NCBI RefSeq assembly: GCF_013368755.1
Contig: NC_049563.1
Coordinates: 3,162,001 to 3,226,000 of the forward strand
Source: Talaromyces rugulosus
Lineage: Eukaryota > Ascomycota > Eurotiomycetes > Eurotiales > Trichocomaceae
Length of the DNA: 64,000 bases
Direction: 5' to 3'
A model generated the notes under the pieces. It worked only from the letters and a program-made list of their open reading frames with translations. It searched no databases and was not told where the DNA came from. The position numbers were made by a program, and so were the translations under genes. The number at the start of each line of letters is the position of its first letter. Position 1 is the stretch's first letter. Below are positions 12,818 through 23,228 of the stretch, piece after piece.

Positions 12818-14889
12818 TCAAGGCTTGGGAGGCTCCTCCTGGGTCGGGTTGGTGCCAGCAGGGGTGGTTCCAGTGGGGGCAGTGCCAGCAGGGCGATTAA
12901 ACCAGGATATCCAACTGGCCCTGTTGGCTCTCTTGTTCGCAGCCTCGTCGTCTTGGGGAGGCTCGTTTTCTTCTTCTTGGTTCTCACGAACAAGTCGCAG
13001 GGGCCGTAGTCTGTTTTGCGTCATGACAGCGCCAGTATAGTTGTTCATGCCGCTGCTTGGTCGGCTAGGAGGAGTGGAGGTAGCTCCCAAAGAGCTGACC
13101 TCGGCGTTGACGTCGCTGGACATGCTATCAGAGCTGCTGAGCCTCTTGCGATCCGGTTGGCTGCCTTGAGAAGGAGTACGCCCGCTTTCATTGGCGATAT
13201 GAGTAGGACCGAAGAATCCGCTATGCCGAGATCCTGGACCCATCGTGGTCGGGCTCAGCGGACCCGCGCCAGAAGGGCTTCGTGTTCCCGAGAGGCCGCG
13301 ATACATTTGGCCAACTACTGCAGCGGCGGTACCGTCTCCCAATTGATCGGAGCGAGACCTGCGGTGTCCTCCACGGACAGACTGGGAACGTCCCAGAGGA
13401 ATGCTAGGGGCGGTGTTGGGGTTTTCGTGAGCAGATGGAACTGAAGTTGGCGGTGGCATATGGCTCATGGGCCTAGGTTTTGGCAGGGGCCGATTGCCTT
13501 GGCCAGTGACCACCGACTTGGCACGCTGAAGAAGCGAAGGCGCATCTTTCTCGGGTGGCGGCGGTGGAAGTTCCTTGTCTATCTTAGAACTGCTCGTGAG
13601 AGAAAGTGGGCTGTCGTTCTTGTCTAGGATTTTCTCAAAGCCTTCGTGCTGCAAGAGTCGCCCGATAATTCGTTCGATATAAAGAGTGAGGGCTTTGTTC
13701 TGGTCCTTCAGGGCCTTTACTTCACCTTCCAGTTTACGTGTATCTGACTGGTTGCCCTCGCCCACGGACTCGAGCTCATCTGCCAGCGATCCGCTGAGGC
13801 CTTGGGAGGCGGCGGGGGCGGCATCATGCAAGAAATCGCCCTTGGTGAAGTCGCCATTCAGGGTCTTTTCGCTGAGCAGGAGCTGATAGCTTTCGTTGTC
13901 TTCCATGAGCCGAGCGTTGGCCATCCTTGCCTCCAAGAGCTCCCGTTCTAGTTCTTGCTGTCGGCCTCCGCCCTTGTTTTCCATTTCAACCAGCTTGATT
14001 TGCGATTCTGCAAGTTCCAATCTAAGAGACTCGATCAACTTGTCTTTTTGTAGCAAGAGCATAGCGTTGTTCCGAGAAGGGCTACGCTCAAGCTGTGACG
14101 AGGGGGCAAATTGTCCACTGTCTACATCCGGGGACGGGCGATTGCGGAAACTTGCTATAAATGAACATTAGTATGGCAAGATACGGGCGAAGTGCAAAAA
14201 GAGTTAGACGTACATGATCTCGAAATCTCCTTGTCGCTGTCGGCATTAACCCGGATGTCCTTTTGCGCAATAGTCTCCTTTAGTCGCTGAATGGTAGCCT
14301 GCAACTCCTCTTCTCTGCTTGCTTGTTGCTCTTTATCTTGCAACATTGCGGTCCGATCTTGGTCGTGGGCTTGTTCCATGTCACGCAGCTGGCGCGCATG
14401 CTCACGAATCTCGGCTCCCAGCGCATCGAGTTTGCTGTCTTTCTCGTGGGCTTGGTCTTCTAGTTTCGCCTGTTCCGCAACGGCTTCGTCTAGTCGCATC
14501 TGCAAAACACCGAGTTGTTTCTGATATTGCTCCGACGCTGTCTCGGCTTTCTGTAGTTGTTCTCTCAGGTCTTCGATCAGAGCCGCATTCTGGGCTCTCG
14601 CCTCGTCGTCTGACGCATCCGTATTGTTGTTGGCGATCTTGGGCACGCTGGAAACGCTCAGGTTCGATCGGCCTGGCTTGCGGGCTGCGGCACGAGCAGA
14701 GACGGGGGATGCGCGACCGGATGGGGTCCGATGAAGGCCGTTGGGGGATTTTGCAGCTGCTCGGTTGGTGTCGATGACTGGCCGGTCTGACGCAGGTTTG
14801 CTGCCCGGCCCCGTAGCCCCATTCGCAGGTTTCTTGGGGGTCGTGGACATGGTAGGCTGGGTGAGAGCAAATGCTCTCTTGTCGTTCAA
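12818..14889 (-). CDS. Uncharacterised coiled-coil protein with a proline/serine-rich tail
   Basis: Complement of join(12818..14154,14214..14889), 670 aa. An in-frame ATG at 14850 (MSTTPKKPANG) is an equally likely start. The intron splits a serine codon (EISRS-S-SFRNRP). Residues 1-80 are basic and Ser/Pro-rich. About 90-230 and 250-390 are heptad-rich coiled coil (LREQLQKAETASEQYQKQL and similar). The rest is disordered, with poly-Pro (LPPPPPE), many S/T-P sites and a short aromatic end (RASWISWFNRPAG). Similar proteins are annotated in Aspergillus as 'M protein repeat' proteins only because of the coiled coil; I do not know a function. Scaffold or cytoskeletal adaptor is a guess. Confidence 0.8.
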
Positions 14890-15270
14890 GCGAGTCGGGA
14901 GGCAGAAAATCGGACCAGTGTTTGGCGCAAATCGACAGGGGAGGAAGTTGGAAGTTGGAAGCCAAGGGTATAATAACGTTATATAGTCCGAACGCAGAAG
15001 GCGTCCTTTACCCGGGAATCAGCCGAGCGGCGGAAATGAGTCGACAAGTGACACACAGGGTATAGGAAGACGTCCGAACAAAAGTCCGATGGCGATGAGG
15101 CAGGCAGAAAGGACGAAGGGTTGCGATGAAGCAGGGGCCAGATCGTTAAATTGATGCGGGAGTCGATAATCTGTAACTGATTGTTGACCAGGGCGGTTAG
15201 CGCCGTTGTTATGGCGGGCCCGATCAGCATCGCGATGCAAACGAGGCAAACATATTATTGTTATTGTACC
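14890..15270. other. Divergent promoter, coiled-coil gene / kinase gene
   Basis: A 381-bp region between divergent starts. The coiled-coil gene side is GA-rich. Short open frames run through it but none has a recognisable signature. Confidence 0.4.
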
Positions 15271-16435
15271 ATGACTCTCGAAAGAAACATCAAGTATCTT
15301 GGGCGATCAAAGGCGATATACTCTCTTTCCGAGCCTCTTTACCCTCGTTATGCTTCGGGGATCACACAACATGTCTGGAAATCTCACAGGCTGGGAAGCG
15401 ATCCCGTGGTTGTGAAGTTTCGCAGACTCGACACCCCGCAGTCTCGATCGGACTTTCAGAACGAGATAACACAATTGCGAAAATTGGAAGATTGCCGATA
15501 TATTCGGGGAATTCTAGATGCCATTGAGGACCCTGCCGATAAGGCTATTGATCACGGTATGATCCTAGAGTGGTTTCCAGAAACTCTATGGGAGGCCCGT
15601 GAAAATGGACGATTGTCATCATTTGGTCTTGTGGGAATTCGGAAAATCATGAAAAACGTTCTTGAAGGCATCCAGGAGCTTCATTCAAGGGAATTTATTC
15701 ATCTAGGTTCGAAGCGAACTCGTTCGATCTTGAAACGCGAGGTCTTTAATGAATAGTATCTAGATATCAAGGCTCAAAATATTTTGTCGAATGGGCTATC
15801 GGCTAAATTATCTGATCTTGGATCCATATGGCCTGGTATTTGGGAATTCTAACCATCTCTAAAGGCGAGTCTAACCTTTTGGCTGCCTACAGCCTCACCG
15901 TCTTCAAGGGGGACCGCACAACCCATGCCTTACCGAAGTCCTGGGATTCTCTTCGGCCGCGAATGGTCCAAGGAAGTTGACATATGGGGTTGGGGTATGG
16001 TGGTAAGTTGAAATTTAGCTTGATTACTCCCTTCGTGCTAATGTTTTCCTTTCTGTTTTTTTCTTTTTTTTTGGTTAGTACGTCCATATGGTACAGGCTT
16101 GCATTCGACCCGACATTTGGGGTCTTTATGATCGACTACACGAGGAATCTACTCTGGAAGCAACCACAGCATACGAGGAAAGGGTCAGGCAAGATATATT
16201 TCACGACTTTCGATTGTATTCGATACGTCTCTACGAAGAATGCGAAGACCGATGGCCCGGATTAGATCCTGACCGGAAGGATGTGACAATCCGGTCAATA
16301 CTGGAGTACTTGCAGTTTCCAGAGAACGAAATTTGTTTTCTACAAGAGGTGTTAAATCCGGATCCTACTGCGCGCCCTACGGCGAAGGCAATACTAGATA
16401 GTGGATGGTTGGATAACCTGTCGGAAGATCACTAG
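15271..16435 (+). CDS. SRPK-like serine/threonine protein kinase, compact and divergent
   Basis: join(15271..15706,15764..15835,15893..16002,16079..16435), 324 aa. ATP-binding lysine in DPVVVKFRRL. The catalytic loop is assembled across intron 1 (EFIHL-DIKAQNIL; Asp and Asn present, HRD replaced by HLD). The DFG motif is DLG. The activation segment contains MPYRSPG, where kinases of this type have SPE, followed by DIWGWGMV. The C-lobe ends LNPDPTARPTAKAIL. The family resembles the SRPK-like kinase expansions seen in Eurotiales. Catalytic Lys and Asp are kept, so activity is possible, but the altered APE Glu and missing glycine-rich loop signature leave it uncertain. The donor of intron 1 (GTTCGA) is weak but restores the frame exactly. 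Confidence 0.75.
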
Positions 16436-17035
16436 GAGGCAAAAGACCAAATCCAGTTGAATGAGCAATAACGTCTCAGCATTTGGACCTATTATAAACA
16501 CTGCAATGTATAACATAGGCGCTAGGCCCAAAACGGATGAGGCTGGGAGATGGCGTCTTGCAGGGAAGATTGTCCGATTGAATAATGGAAAAGGATAGAG
16601 AAGCAAGGACCGATGGTATTAATAATATACTCCAAGATTATCCAGGTCCAAGGCATGTGACGCAGCTGAAAGTCGCCACAGGAGCATAGTAATGCGCTGT
16701 CCTGCCTCTAATTAGTAGAACAGTGAAATGGACACGAGAAAGGCAGTCATCTATTCTAACAGCTATTAATAAACAAGACTCATCATGATTCACCTTATTG
16801 TCTCGTTGCCACCGGAGACATTAATCGGCCCGGGCGGGCTTTCTTCCGCCCGCGTCGCTTAGGGTTTAGGGCTTTGCCACAGAGAATGCACTAGCGTCAC
16901 TTGCTTGGAAATCAACCCGGCGCCGGTTTCGAGTGACTTTAGAAGATCTCTTTTGACCTCGTCCATCTCTCCGTCGCCAACTAACCATCAACTCGTTCGC
17001 AGGAAGTGCATTCACCCTCATTTCCAGCTTTCACA
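16436..17035. other. Kinase 3' flank and RPL10 promoter
   Basis: 600 bp with no coding signal. The half next to RPL10 holds a telobox (16859-16871) and a CT-rich stretch near 16945-16985, typical of fungal ribosomal protein promoters. Confidence 0.55.
16859..16871 (+). promoter_or_regulatory. Telobox (TTAGGGTTTAGGG) upstream of RPL10
   Basis: Two TTAGGG units separated by one T, 165 bp before the RPL10 start codon. TTAGGG-type elements bound by Tbf1-like Myb proteins occur in ribosomal protein promoters of several fungi (established knowledge). Use here is inferred from position. Confidence 0.55.
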
Positions 17036-17950
17036 ATGGCCCGTCGTCCCGCCAGATGCTACCGCTACTGCAAGAACAAGGTGCGTGCGACTTCTTGAAT
17101 TGCTGCATATTTCTCTACCCGATCGAACTTTGTGGGGGCGACCAAAGCGAACTCTTCGCCTTTGCCAACTTGTTCGCTATCCTCGACCTCGTGGAATTTT
17201 GGAGTTCTGGAATTTTTTGAAAGAAAAGAAAATCATCGGAAATGTGACTGACATTTTTCCACTTCTAGCCTTATCCCAAGTCCCGGTTCAACCGTGGTGT
17301 CCCCGACCCCAAGATCCGTATCTTCGATCTCGGACGTAAGAAGGCCAACGTCGACGACTTCCCAACATGCGTGCACATGGTCTCCAACGAATACGAACAG
17401 CTCACTTCTGAGGCTCTCGAAGCTGCCCGTATTTGCGCCAACAAGTATGTTTTCGTGTTGAATATAGCGAAATCTAAATCGATTACTAATGTACGACAGG
17501 TACCTTGTCAAGGTCGCCGGAAAGGAAGGTTTCCACATGCGTGTCCGTGCCCACCCCTTCCACGTCGTGCGTATCAACAAGATGTTGTCGTGCGCCGGAG
17601 CCGATCGTCTCCAAACCGGTATGCGTGGTGCCTTTGGCAAGCCCAACGGCTCTGTCGCCCGTGTGAACATTGGCCAGATCCTTCTGTCTGTCCGCACCCG
17701 TGACGCCCACCGCCCCACCGCCATCGAGGCTCTGCGCCGCGCCATGTACAAGTTCCCCGGTCGCCAAAAGATCATTGTCTCCAAGAACTGGGGCTTCACC
17801 CCTCTCCGCCGCGAGGAGTACGTCACTCTCCGCAAGGAGGGCCGTGTCAAGATCGACGGTGCCTACGTCCAGTTCCACCGCCACCAAGGTCCCATTGAGA
17901 AGAACATTAAGCGCTTCCCCGAGGCTTACGAGAATCTTTCCCAGGCTTAG
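17036..17950 (+). CDS. RPL10: 60S ribosomal protein L10 (uL16)
   Basis: join(17036..17080,17269..17444,17500..17950), 223 aa. Starts [21 protein letters not shown] with a phase-0 intron of 188 bp after codon 15, long by local standards. The second intron splits the Lys codon of CANK|YLVKVAG. Conserved stretches include [16 protein letters not shown], the P-site loop region ([20 protein letters not shown]) and [10 protein letters not shown]. The C-terminal [10 protein letters not shown] is close to other fungal L10. It is the last large-subunit protein to join, placed after Nmd3 release (family knowledge). Codon use is strongly biased to C-ending codons, as in highly expressed genes. Confidence 0.98.
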
Positions 17951-18148
17951 ATATAGCGTCAGGAATCGATTTCATGTGTTACCCATTTGATCTTTTCTTC
18001 GGAGTTACTTTAAGGGACTCGGATCTTGACAGAAGTAGATTGCAAACGATAACATTAAATTAGTTTGTACGTTTCATGAATACACTACTATTAAGGCCGT
18101 TACTACATCCGTTACGTAGCAGACTCATTTTAACATGGATCTTCACTA

Positions 18149-19101
18149 TCAAAGGTAATACCAAATCCCGAGCAACAGCGCTCCAGCACCGATTCCCACA
18201 GAGTTCTTGTACCCTTGTGCATTCGCAGCACCAGTACTCGTCGCACCTGCAGCAGCGCCGGTAGTAGCACTCGTTGTCGCTGCAGTCGTGCCTGTACTAC
18301 CTGTACTTGTAGCTGCAGCTGTAGTAGGTCCAACCGTGCCAGATCCAGTTGCGGTAGATGTACCTGTAGTAGATCCAGCCGTACCAGATCCAGTCGTACC
18401 AGATGCAAATGTAACAGACACCTGTGTAGACACCGAAGAAGAAGAAGAAGAAGAAGAAGAAGAAGCATTCTCAACAAGTAACCCACCCATGACAACATGG
18501 CCGTTAGTGCTATTCGATGCAATGCTCGCCGCTTTTATGTATGCATCGAGCGTATCTGCTTGGTTGTCTCTGCAATTTATCAGTGTTTACCGCAGAAGAA
18601 AAGGAGGAGAAGGATAAAGGAAGCGTACGGAGGATTGATCACCATGACCATACCACCCTGGCACTCGTCGCCATCTTTCTGCGCCGAATACAGCCAGCGC
18701 GCATTTGTATCGTTGAGCGTGACGCTGAAAACGGTACTCTTTGAACCCCAGTCAATTCATCCATATACTAACTACCCAAGCGAAGGGGGAGATAGAATAC
18801 ATACAGCAGCCCCACTCGACACCGGTACATACCCCGACCAAATCCCATCGCGTGTGTACCGACATGGCGTACGTACCAGTGACTCGGCAACAGAGTGATT
18901 TGCGGGGTAGAAATGGAAGTTGATTGTCGATCCCTGCGCAGCGGTGATGCTGGAGGGGGAGAAGGTGAGTTGGTTGTTTTGGCCGACATGGACGTCGATT
19001 GTGCTTGAAGACGATGCAGCGCTACTTGTTGCTGTAGTAGCTGCTGCTGCTGCTGCTAAAAGTGAAAAGGTAGAGCTGAGAGTAGTTATAAGAGTATGCA
19101 T
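18149..19101 (-). CDS. Secreted cupredoxin-like protein with Ser/Thr-rich stalk and GPI-type C-terminus
   Basis: Complement of join(18149..18569,18629..18738,18805..19101), 275 aa. A signal peptide covers about residues 1-25 (MHTLITTLSSTFSLLAAAAAA). The cupredoxin fold runs through LTFSPSSITAAQGSTINFHF, NHSVAES, FSVTLNDT and CQGGMVMVINP. A run of ten serines follows, encoded by ten GAA units on the plus strand. Then come a long Thr/Ser/Gly/Ala stalk and a hydrophobic end (SVGIGAGALLLGIWYYL) fitting a GPI signal. The first copper-ligand His (NHS) and the Met are kept, but the usual Cys and second His positions read Ser (LYSAQ) and Glu (DECQ). The acceptor of intron 1 is AAAG, unusual but the only one avoiding an in-frame stop. 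Probably a cell-wall protein. Confidence 0.8.
18435..18464 (+). repeat. (GAA)10 microsatellite inside a coding exon
   Basis: Ten perfect GAA units on the plus strand encode a ten-serine run in the cupredoxin-like gene on the minus strand. Length changes by whole units would keep the reading frame. Confidence 0.95.
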
Positions 19102-20319
19102 TTTTTTTTTTTTGTTGTTGTTGTTCCTTTCAGTTAGGGTTGTTTTCAATTTTTATTGCGCAAAATGAAGTATTCGTCTTTTAGAACATTATTGAATAGA
19201 CACGGTAATCCAACATCCTTTTATACTACAGATCAGCAGACTTCCATGGCCATGTTGCACACGCGGACTTTTGACAGCTGACTGGGATATTGGAATATGA
19301 CTGGTAAACCCCCCTCATTTTAACACCAATCACAACATTTGAACTCTAACGGCAAGTAAAATGTATGCATCCAAAGTTGCCGTGTCAACGTAATACGGCG
19401 ATGATCGTCTGTGTCTGGGGCACATGCCTTCTAAAATCTCAAAAGGTAATTATAATTTGTAAAAGTAAATATCAATTGACGTATGTCTGCATGTTTAGGC
19501 TTATACTTGCCGTGGCGTTGTATGGGTGGTATTCTATAGATTTAGTTTGCTACCTCTTATATTGGTTCAAAACATTTGAAAAGCTTGTTTCGCTTCTTTG
19601 GGGGTTTCAGAAAGAATAGATACTGTAGATTTTCTTTAATAGGTAAGAGCATGAATTTATAGCATGTCATGGACCTGGGGTCGGCCAGAGTCAAGTAAAC
19701 TAACCAAATATGGTGCTAATCGGCCGCCCAAATTCAGTTAAACTACAAATCCCTTCGAGATTGTTTAGGATTATGTGTATTTATTTAGATCAGATTATTA
19801 AATGAACATTGATATAAATTAAGACTAGCTACCCCAATGGAAGCCCAATCTTCTTCTATAGAATCACCTTCGATAATTTGAACTGAGAAGTCGGATTTCA
19901 AGCCATGGTTCAAGAGATTAGCAGCCATGAATCGGAAAAGCTTGCCGTTATGATGTAAACGAGGGGACTGGTGTGAGCCTCACTAATAAGAATGATCGAC
20001 ATGCATCATCGGGCGATTTGAGGTCCTAGGGATTTTGAGCTTCTACACTAAATATTTCTTTCAGCGGGCTACAAGATACTGTTTGTACTCGTAATAGTTT
20101 TCAACCTAGTCAACTAATGTCATTTCTAAAGACCAAAGTATGCTAACAGAGATTATTGATAGCTTGACAATAAGAGCCACAGCGTATGACAAATATGCTT
20201 CCATCCAGTCAGCCTTTGTCCCAGGCCATGTCCCGTCCATATAAAAGACAAAATGACCTGCGCTGTTGCGTCCACTCAGGTAATAACTACTTGGCTAGCA
20301 GGAATCAACTAAGACCCGG
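19102..20319. other. 1.2 kb AT-rich intergenic region with repeat copy A
   Basis: Between the divergent cupredoxin-like gene start and the RPS20 3' end. It contains repeat copy A (19290-19512). Otherwise it is AT-rich with no coding signature on either strand. Confidence 0.5.
19290..19512 (+). repeat. Dispersed repeat, copy A (223 bp)
   Basis: Begins TTGGAATATGACT and ends ATACTTGCCG. It matches copy B at 22641-22863 over its whole length in the same orientation, with shared blocks CCCCTCATTTTAACAC, TAATTATAATTTGTAA and CTGCATGTTTA. Most differences are C/T or G/A, as expected of old RIP-type decay. No terminal inverted repeat or ORF. Element type unknown. Confidence 0.75.
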
Positions 20320-20897
20320 CTAAGCTGCAATAGTCACCTCAACTTCGACCCCGGCCTCGACTGTACACTTGTCAGAAACAAAACACACAAAACAAAGAAG
20401 GACATGTGCTTACTGTTGATGATAATGGCCTTGACGGCTTCTGTTGGAGCGGTAAGACTAAGGGTGGTATTAGCATGGAATTTGAAGCAGAGATAGGTTA
20501 TTTCGTACTCAATCAATCTCTTGTGGATACGCATCTCATATTTATCCCAGGTCTTGCTGCCCTCACCATTGGGTGTTTTCCGGGTGGAAATTTGGAGGGT
20601 TTTAGTCTGCAGGGTGTCAGGAGGGCAAAAAAAACACACAATTCTAAACCAGATAAAACATGGGAAATACATACCGGAAGACGAACGGGACCCTTCACTG
20701 GAAGGCTCTTGGATTTAGCCCGTCCAGAGAGCTCGCTACAGACCTTTTCGAGGGCGGAAACATTGCGGCTCGTAAGGGTAATTCTGATGCGATGCACCTT
20801 CTATGAAAAGGTTAGTTTACCATGTTGTTGAAGTATCAGGGTCCACTCCACGAACAGGCTGGTCAATAAGATCCTTCTCAGGCTTTTGGTAAGACAT
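20320..20897 (-). CDS. RPS20: 40S ribosomal protein S20 (uS10)
   Basis: Complement of join(20320..20360,20414..20457,20509..20606,20675..20800,20856..20897), 116 aa, five exons. The spliced protein reads [27 protein letters not shown]..., with [45 protein letters not shown] and the end [11 protein letters not shown], all standard S20 blocks. Exon 1 uses a GTTCGT donor. The third intron (20458-20508) is 51 bp and a multiple of three with no stop, so it reads through as a false 17-residue insertion if missed. Part of the 40S head near the mRNA entry side (family knowledge). Confidence 0.96.
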
Positions 20898-21461
20898 GTT
20901 GATTCCCGTCACGACTTGCACTTTAGTTAGTTACGGTAACGTGATGACGGGTCTAGGCCGGCGATTTCTTGCGTGGTGGTTGAAAAAGCGTTTTTTCGAT
21001 TTGATATTGCAAATAATGTGTGGAAAAAGGAAAATTCGCTAGGGATAGTCGCGTAAAAGTCACGTGGGACTTGCCGCTAATCCACTAATAGACTAGCGCA
21101 ATTACGTACTCCACTCTATAATTAAAGCTTTCTCTATCTAACTATTTCTATGTAACAAGAGGCCAGCCATTTTAGGTCTTTAAGAGAAACTAATGATAAT
21201 AGTACCCTTATTTCGGAGTGCCAAGGTACATAGAATGAAAGAATACCCGTCAACTGGTACTACCAAGGGTCATCAAGTGGTCATTAGATCTTCACTGTAA
21301 CCTACTTGATATTAAATAAATACTTTTCACTTCTAACAACCTTTTCCTCTCTTAATTTGCTTTGAAAAATTACAGACAGAATGTACCTTTAGGTGTTGAG
21401 ACCACCAAAAAAGGTAATATCCTGCTAGGCACGTCATACTTCTCAACAGTAACTTGAGCAA
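20898..21461. other. RPS20 promoter and 3' flank of the secreted-protein gene
   Basis: A 564-bp gap. The RPS20 side has a CACGTG hexamer (near 21061) and CTAGGGA; the far side is AT-rich. No coding signature. Confidence 0.4.
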
Positions 21462-22004
21462 TCACACCTCAATTTTGAAGAGCTCAACTTGAGTGCATTC
21501 CTTTGGCAATTTTTCAATTGGTTGCGAAGCCCAGTAGAAAGAAGTGGAGTTGTTGTGCGTGTAGTCACCACCTTGACAGTGAACCCATCCATGGAACGCG
21601 CTGTTCGAGCATTCTAACTTCCCATTTTCCCCCCAAGAGTAGCCCTTGGCGGTTTTCGCTTCTCTATCTCCTAGCTCGTCACCCCATATCTCCGAGCTGA
21701 GGTTGTCAGGCCCATCAGGCACACCACCACCAAGTAGCAGGTCTAGATACATCGAGGAGACAGGGTAGGCTTCATAGCCGTGGAGGGCATAGGAAAGCGT
21801 CGTGTCGTTACTAAGACTGAAGCTCACAGTATTCTCATTACGAGAGTTTTCGTAGAACCGTAGTATTCCTGAACCTTCGTGGTCGTCTGCATAGTCGTTT
21901 CCAACAAAAAAGTCGCCGGAGGAACTTTTGAGGAGTGTGCGTTTACCGGCGGCAGAAGAAACCACGGCAGCGAGAGCAAAAGTAGTCAAGGTAGAGACGC
22001 GCAT
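21462..22004 (-). CDS. Small secreted protein, function unknown
   Basis: Single exon, 180 aa starting MRVSTLTTFALAAVVSSAAGKR, a clear signal peptide with cleavage near residue 20. An upstream in-frame ATG (22070) would bury the signal, so 22004 is preferred. The mature part is acidic, has N-glycosylation sequons (NDTT, NLSS, NNST) and three cysteines (LECSN, VHCQG, KECTQ), and looks beta-rich (FSLSNDTTLSYALHGYEAY). I do not recognise the family. It lies between the two copies of the 223-bp repeat. An effector or cell-surface role is only a possibility. Confidence 0.75.
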   Translation of the reverse strand: MRVSTLTTFALAAVVSSAAGKRTLLKSSSGDFFVGNDYADDHEGSGILRFYENSRNENTVSFSLSNDTTLSYALHGYEAYPVSSMYLDLLLGGGVPDGPDNLSSEIWGDELGDREAKTAKGYSWGENGKLECSNSAFHGWVHCQGGDYTHNNSTSFYWASQPIEKLPKECTQVELFKIEV

Positions 22005-23228
22005 TTTGATGAGATCAAAGAGTTGACAAGATACAAGATTTAGGATATTTGCTTGATACAGAGAATACAATTAATAGTGCAAGGGACAACAGAGTTTAAA
22101 TATTCAAACTTGACACCACTAGACTACAAAAAGAGGAGCTCAATTCACGACAAAGAGATAATAATAGCACCAACAAAAGTACTAGTTAACCAACTAACAG
22201 TGTTACATAATTCTGTCACCCTATTTGAGATTATACCAGGGTTAACGCTGATCTAGTATCAAAACAAACTAGCTAATTAGATAGATGACTCTGCCAAGTT
22301 TGAATACCTTGAAATAAAAGTAAGACATGCATACAAAGTTACGTCCATCATAAAGCCTATTAGCTGGTTCATGGTTGCGCTATTTGCCTATTTGCGCATC
22401 TTACGCAGGAACCGTATAACGGAGCCAATAAGCAAAAGGCTGACCTTGTGGTCTTATGTCGATCATCAAGTGTGACTGTAATTGGTCAGCCTGGTGTCAG
22501 GATCTCACGATTTGACATTTAGCAATTGGATACGTAACTTAATGGGTCTGGACCCTAACCGGTGAGGGACGATTTCCTGTATCGGCGACACCTAAAGGTA
22601 AATAACATGCTATTTTAGTTTCTTACTGATATGTGCGCCATTGGAATATGACTATGTAGTAAATCCCCCTCATTTTAACACTAACCACAACATCCGAACT
22701 CTACCGACAACTAAATATATACATCTACTAGTTGACATGTAAAGTTAATAATTATCCAAGGCGGTATACCCTCTAAATATCTAGGGAATAATTATAATTT
22801 GTAATAATAAATATTAATTGACGTATATGTATCCTGCCTGCATGTTTAAGGTCATACTTGCCGCCCATTGATCGGTACTGTAGCAGCCGTGACCAGATAT
22901 CTGTCAGCATTTGTATCAGCCGCGCGGGCACTAATCTCCCTTACGACAAAGAATCTGGTCTTAGAACTCTTTACTTACCCAAGGAGGATATTCTTATGCC
23001 CTACGGTAGACCTCGGTTGAGTCAATACACAATACTACCAATTGTAGACGTATGAGTATTGGAAACATTGGCCGTTTTACTATTTTGAAGAATAATAAGT
23101 CTTCCATATTAAACGGCGACGACATATACCAGTTGACAGCGGCCGAACATCCACTTCGAACTTGTCACTTGTCCTATACATGTATGATTTTGACTATATG
23201 CATCGGATAACGCTGGGGATCTACTAGT
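22005..23228. other. 1.2 kb AT-rich intergenic region with repeat copy B
   Basis: Upstream of the secreted-protein gene and 3' of the FAD monooxygenase gene. It contains repeat copy B. A short open frame at 22858-23055 has no recognisable signature and is probably noise. Confidence 0.5.
22641..22863 (+). repeat. Dispersed repeat, copy B (223 bp)
   Basis: Same length and orientation as copy A (19290-19512), about 3.35 kb away, with mostly transition differences and higher AT content. The pair brackets RPS20 and the secreted-protein gene. It may be the footprint of an old small element or a local duplication. Confidence 0.75.

Noticed and set aside
20458..20508. Apparent 17-residue insertion in RPS20
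   Set aside because: It is an in-frame intron without a stop; removing it restores [12 protein letters not shown] exactly as in S20 proteins.
22858..23055. 65-aa ORF next to repeat copy B
   Set aside because: No conserved features and it starts inside the repeat; likely chance.
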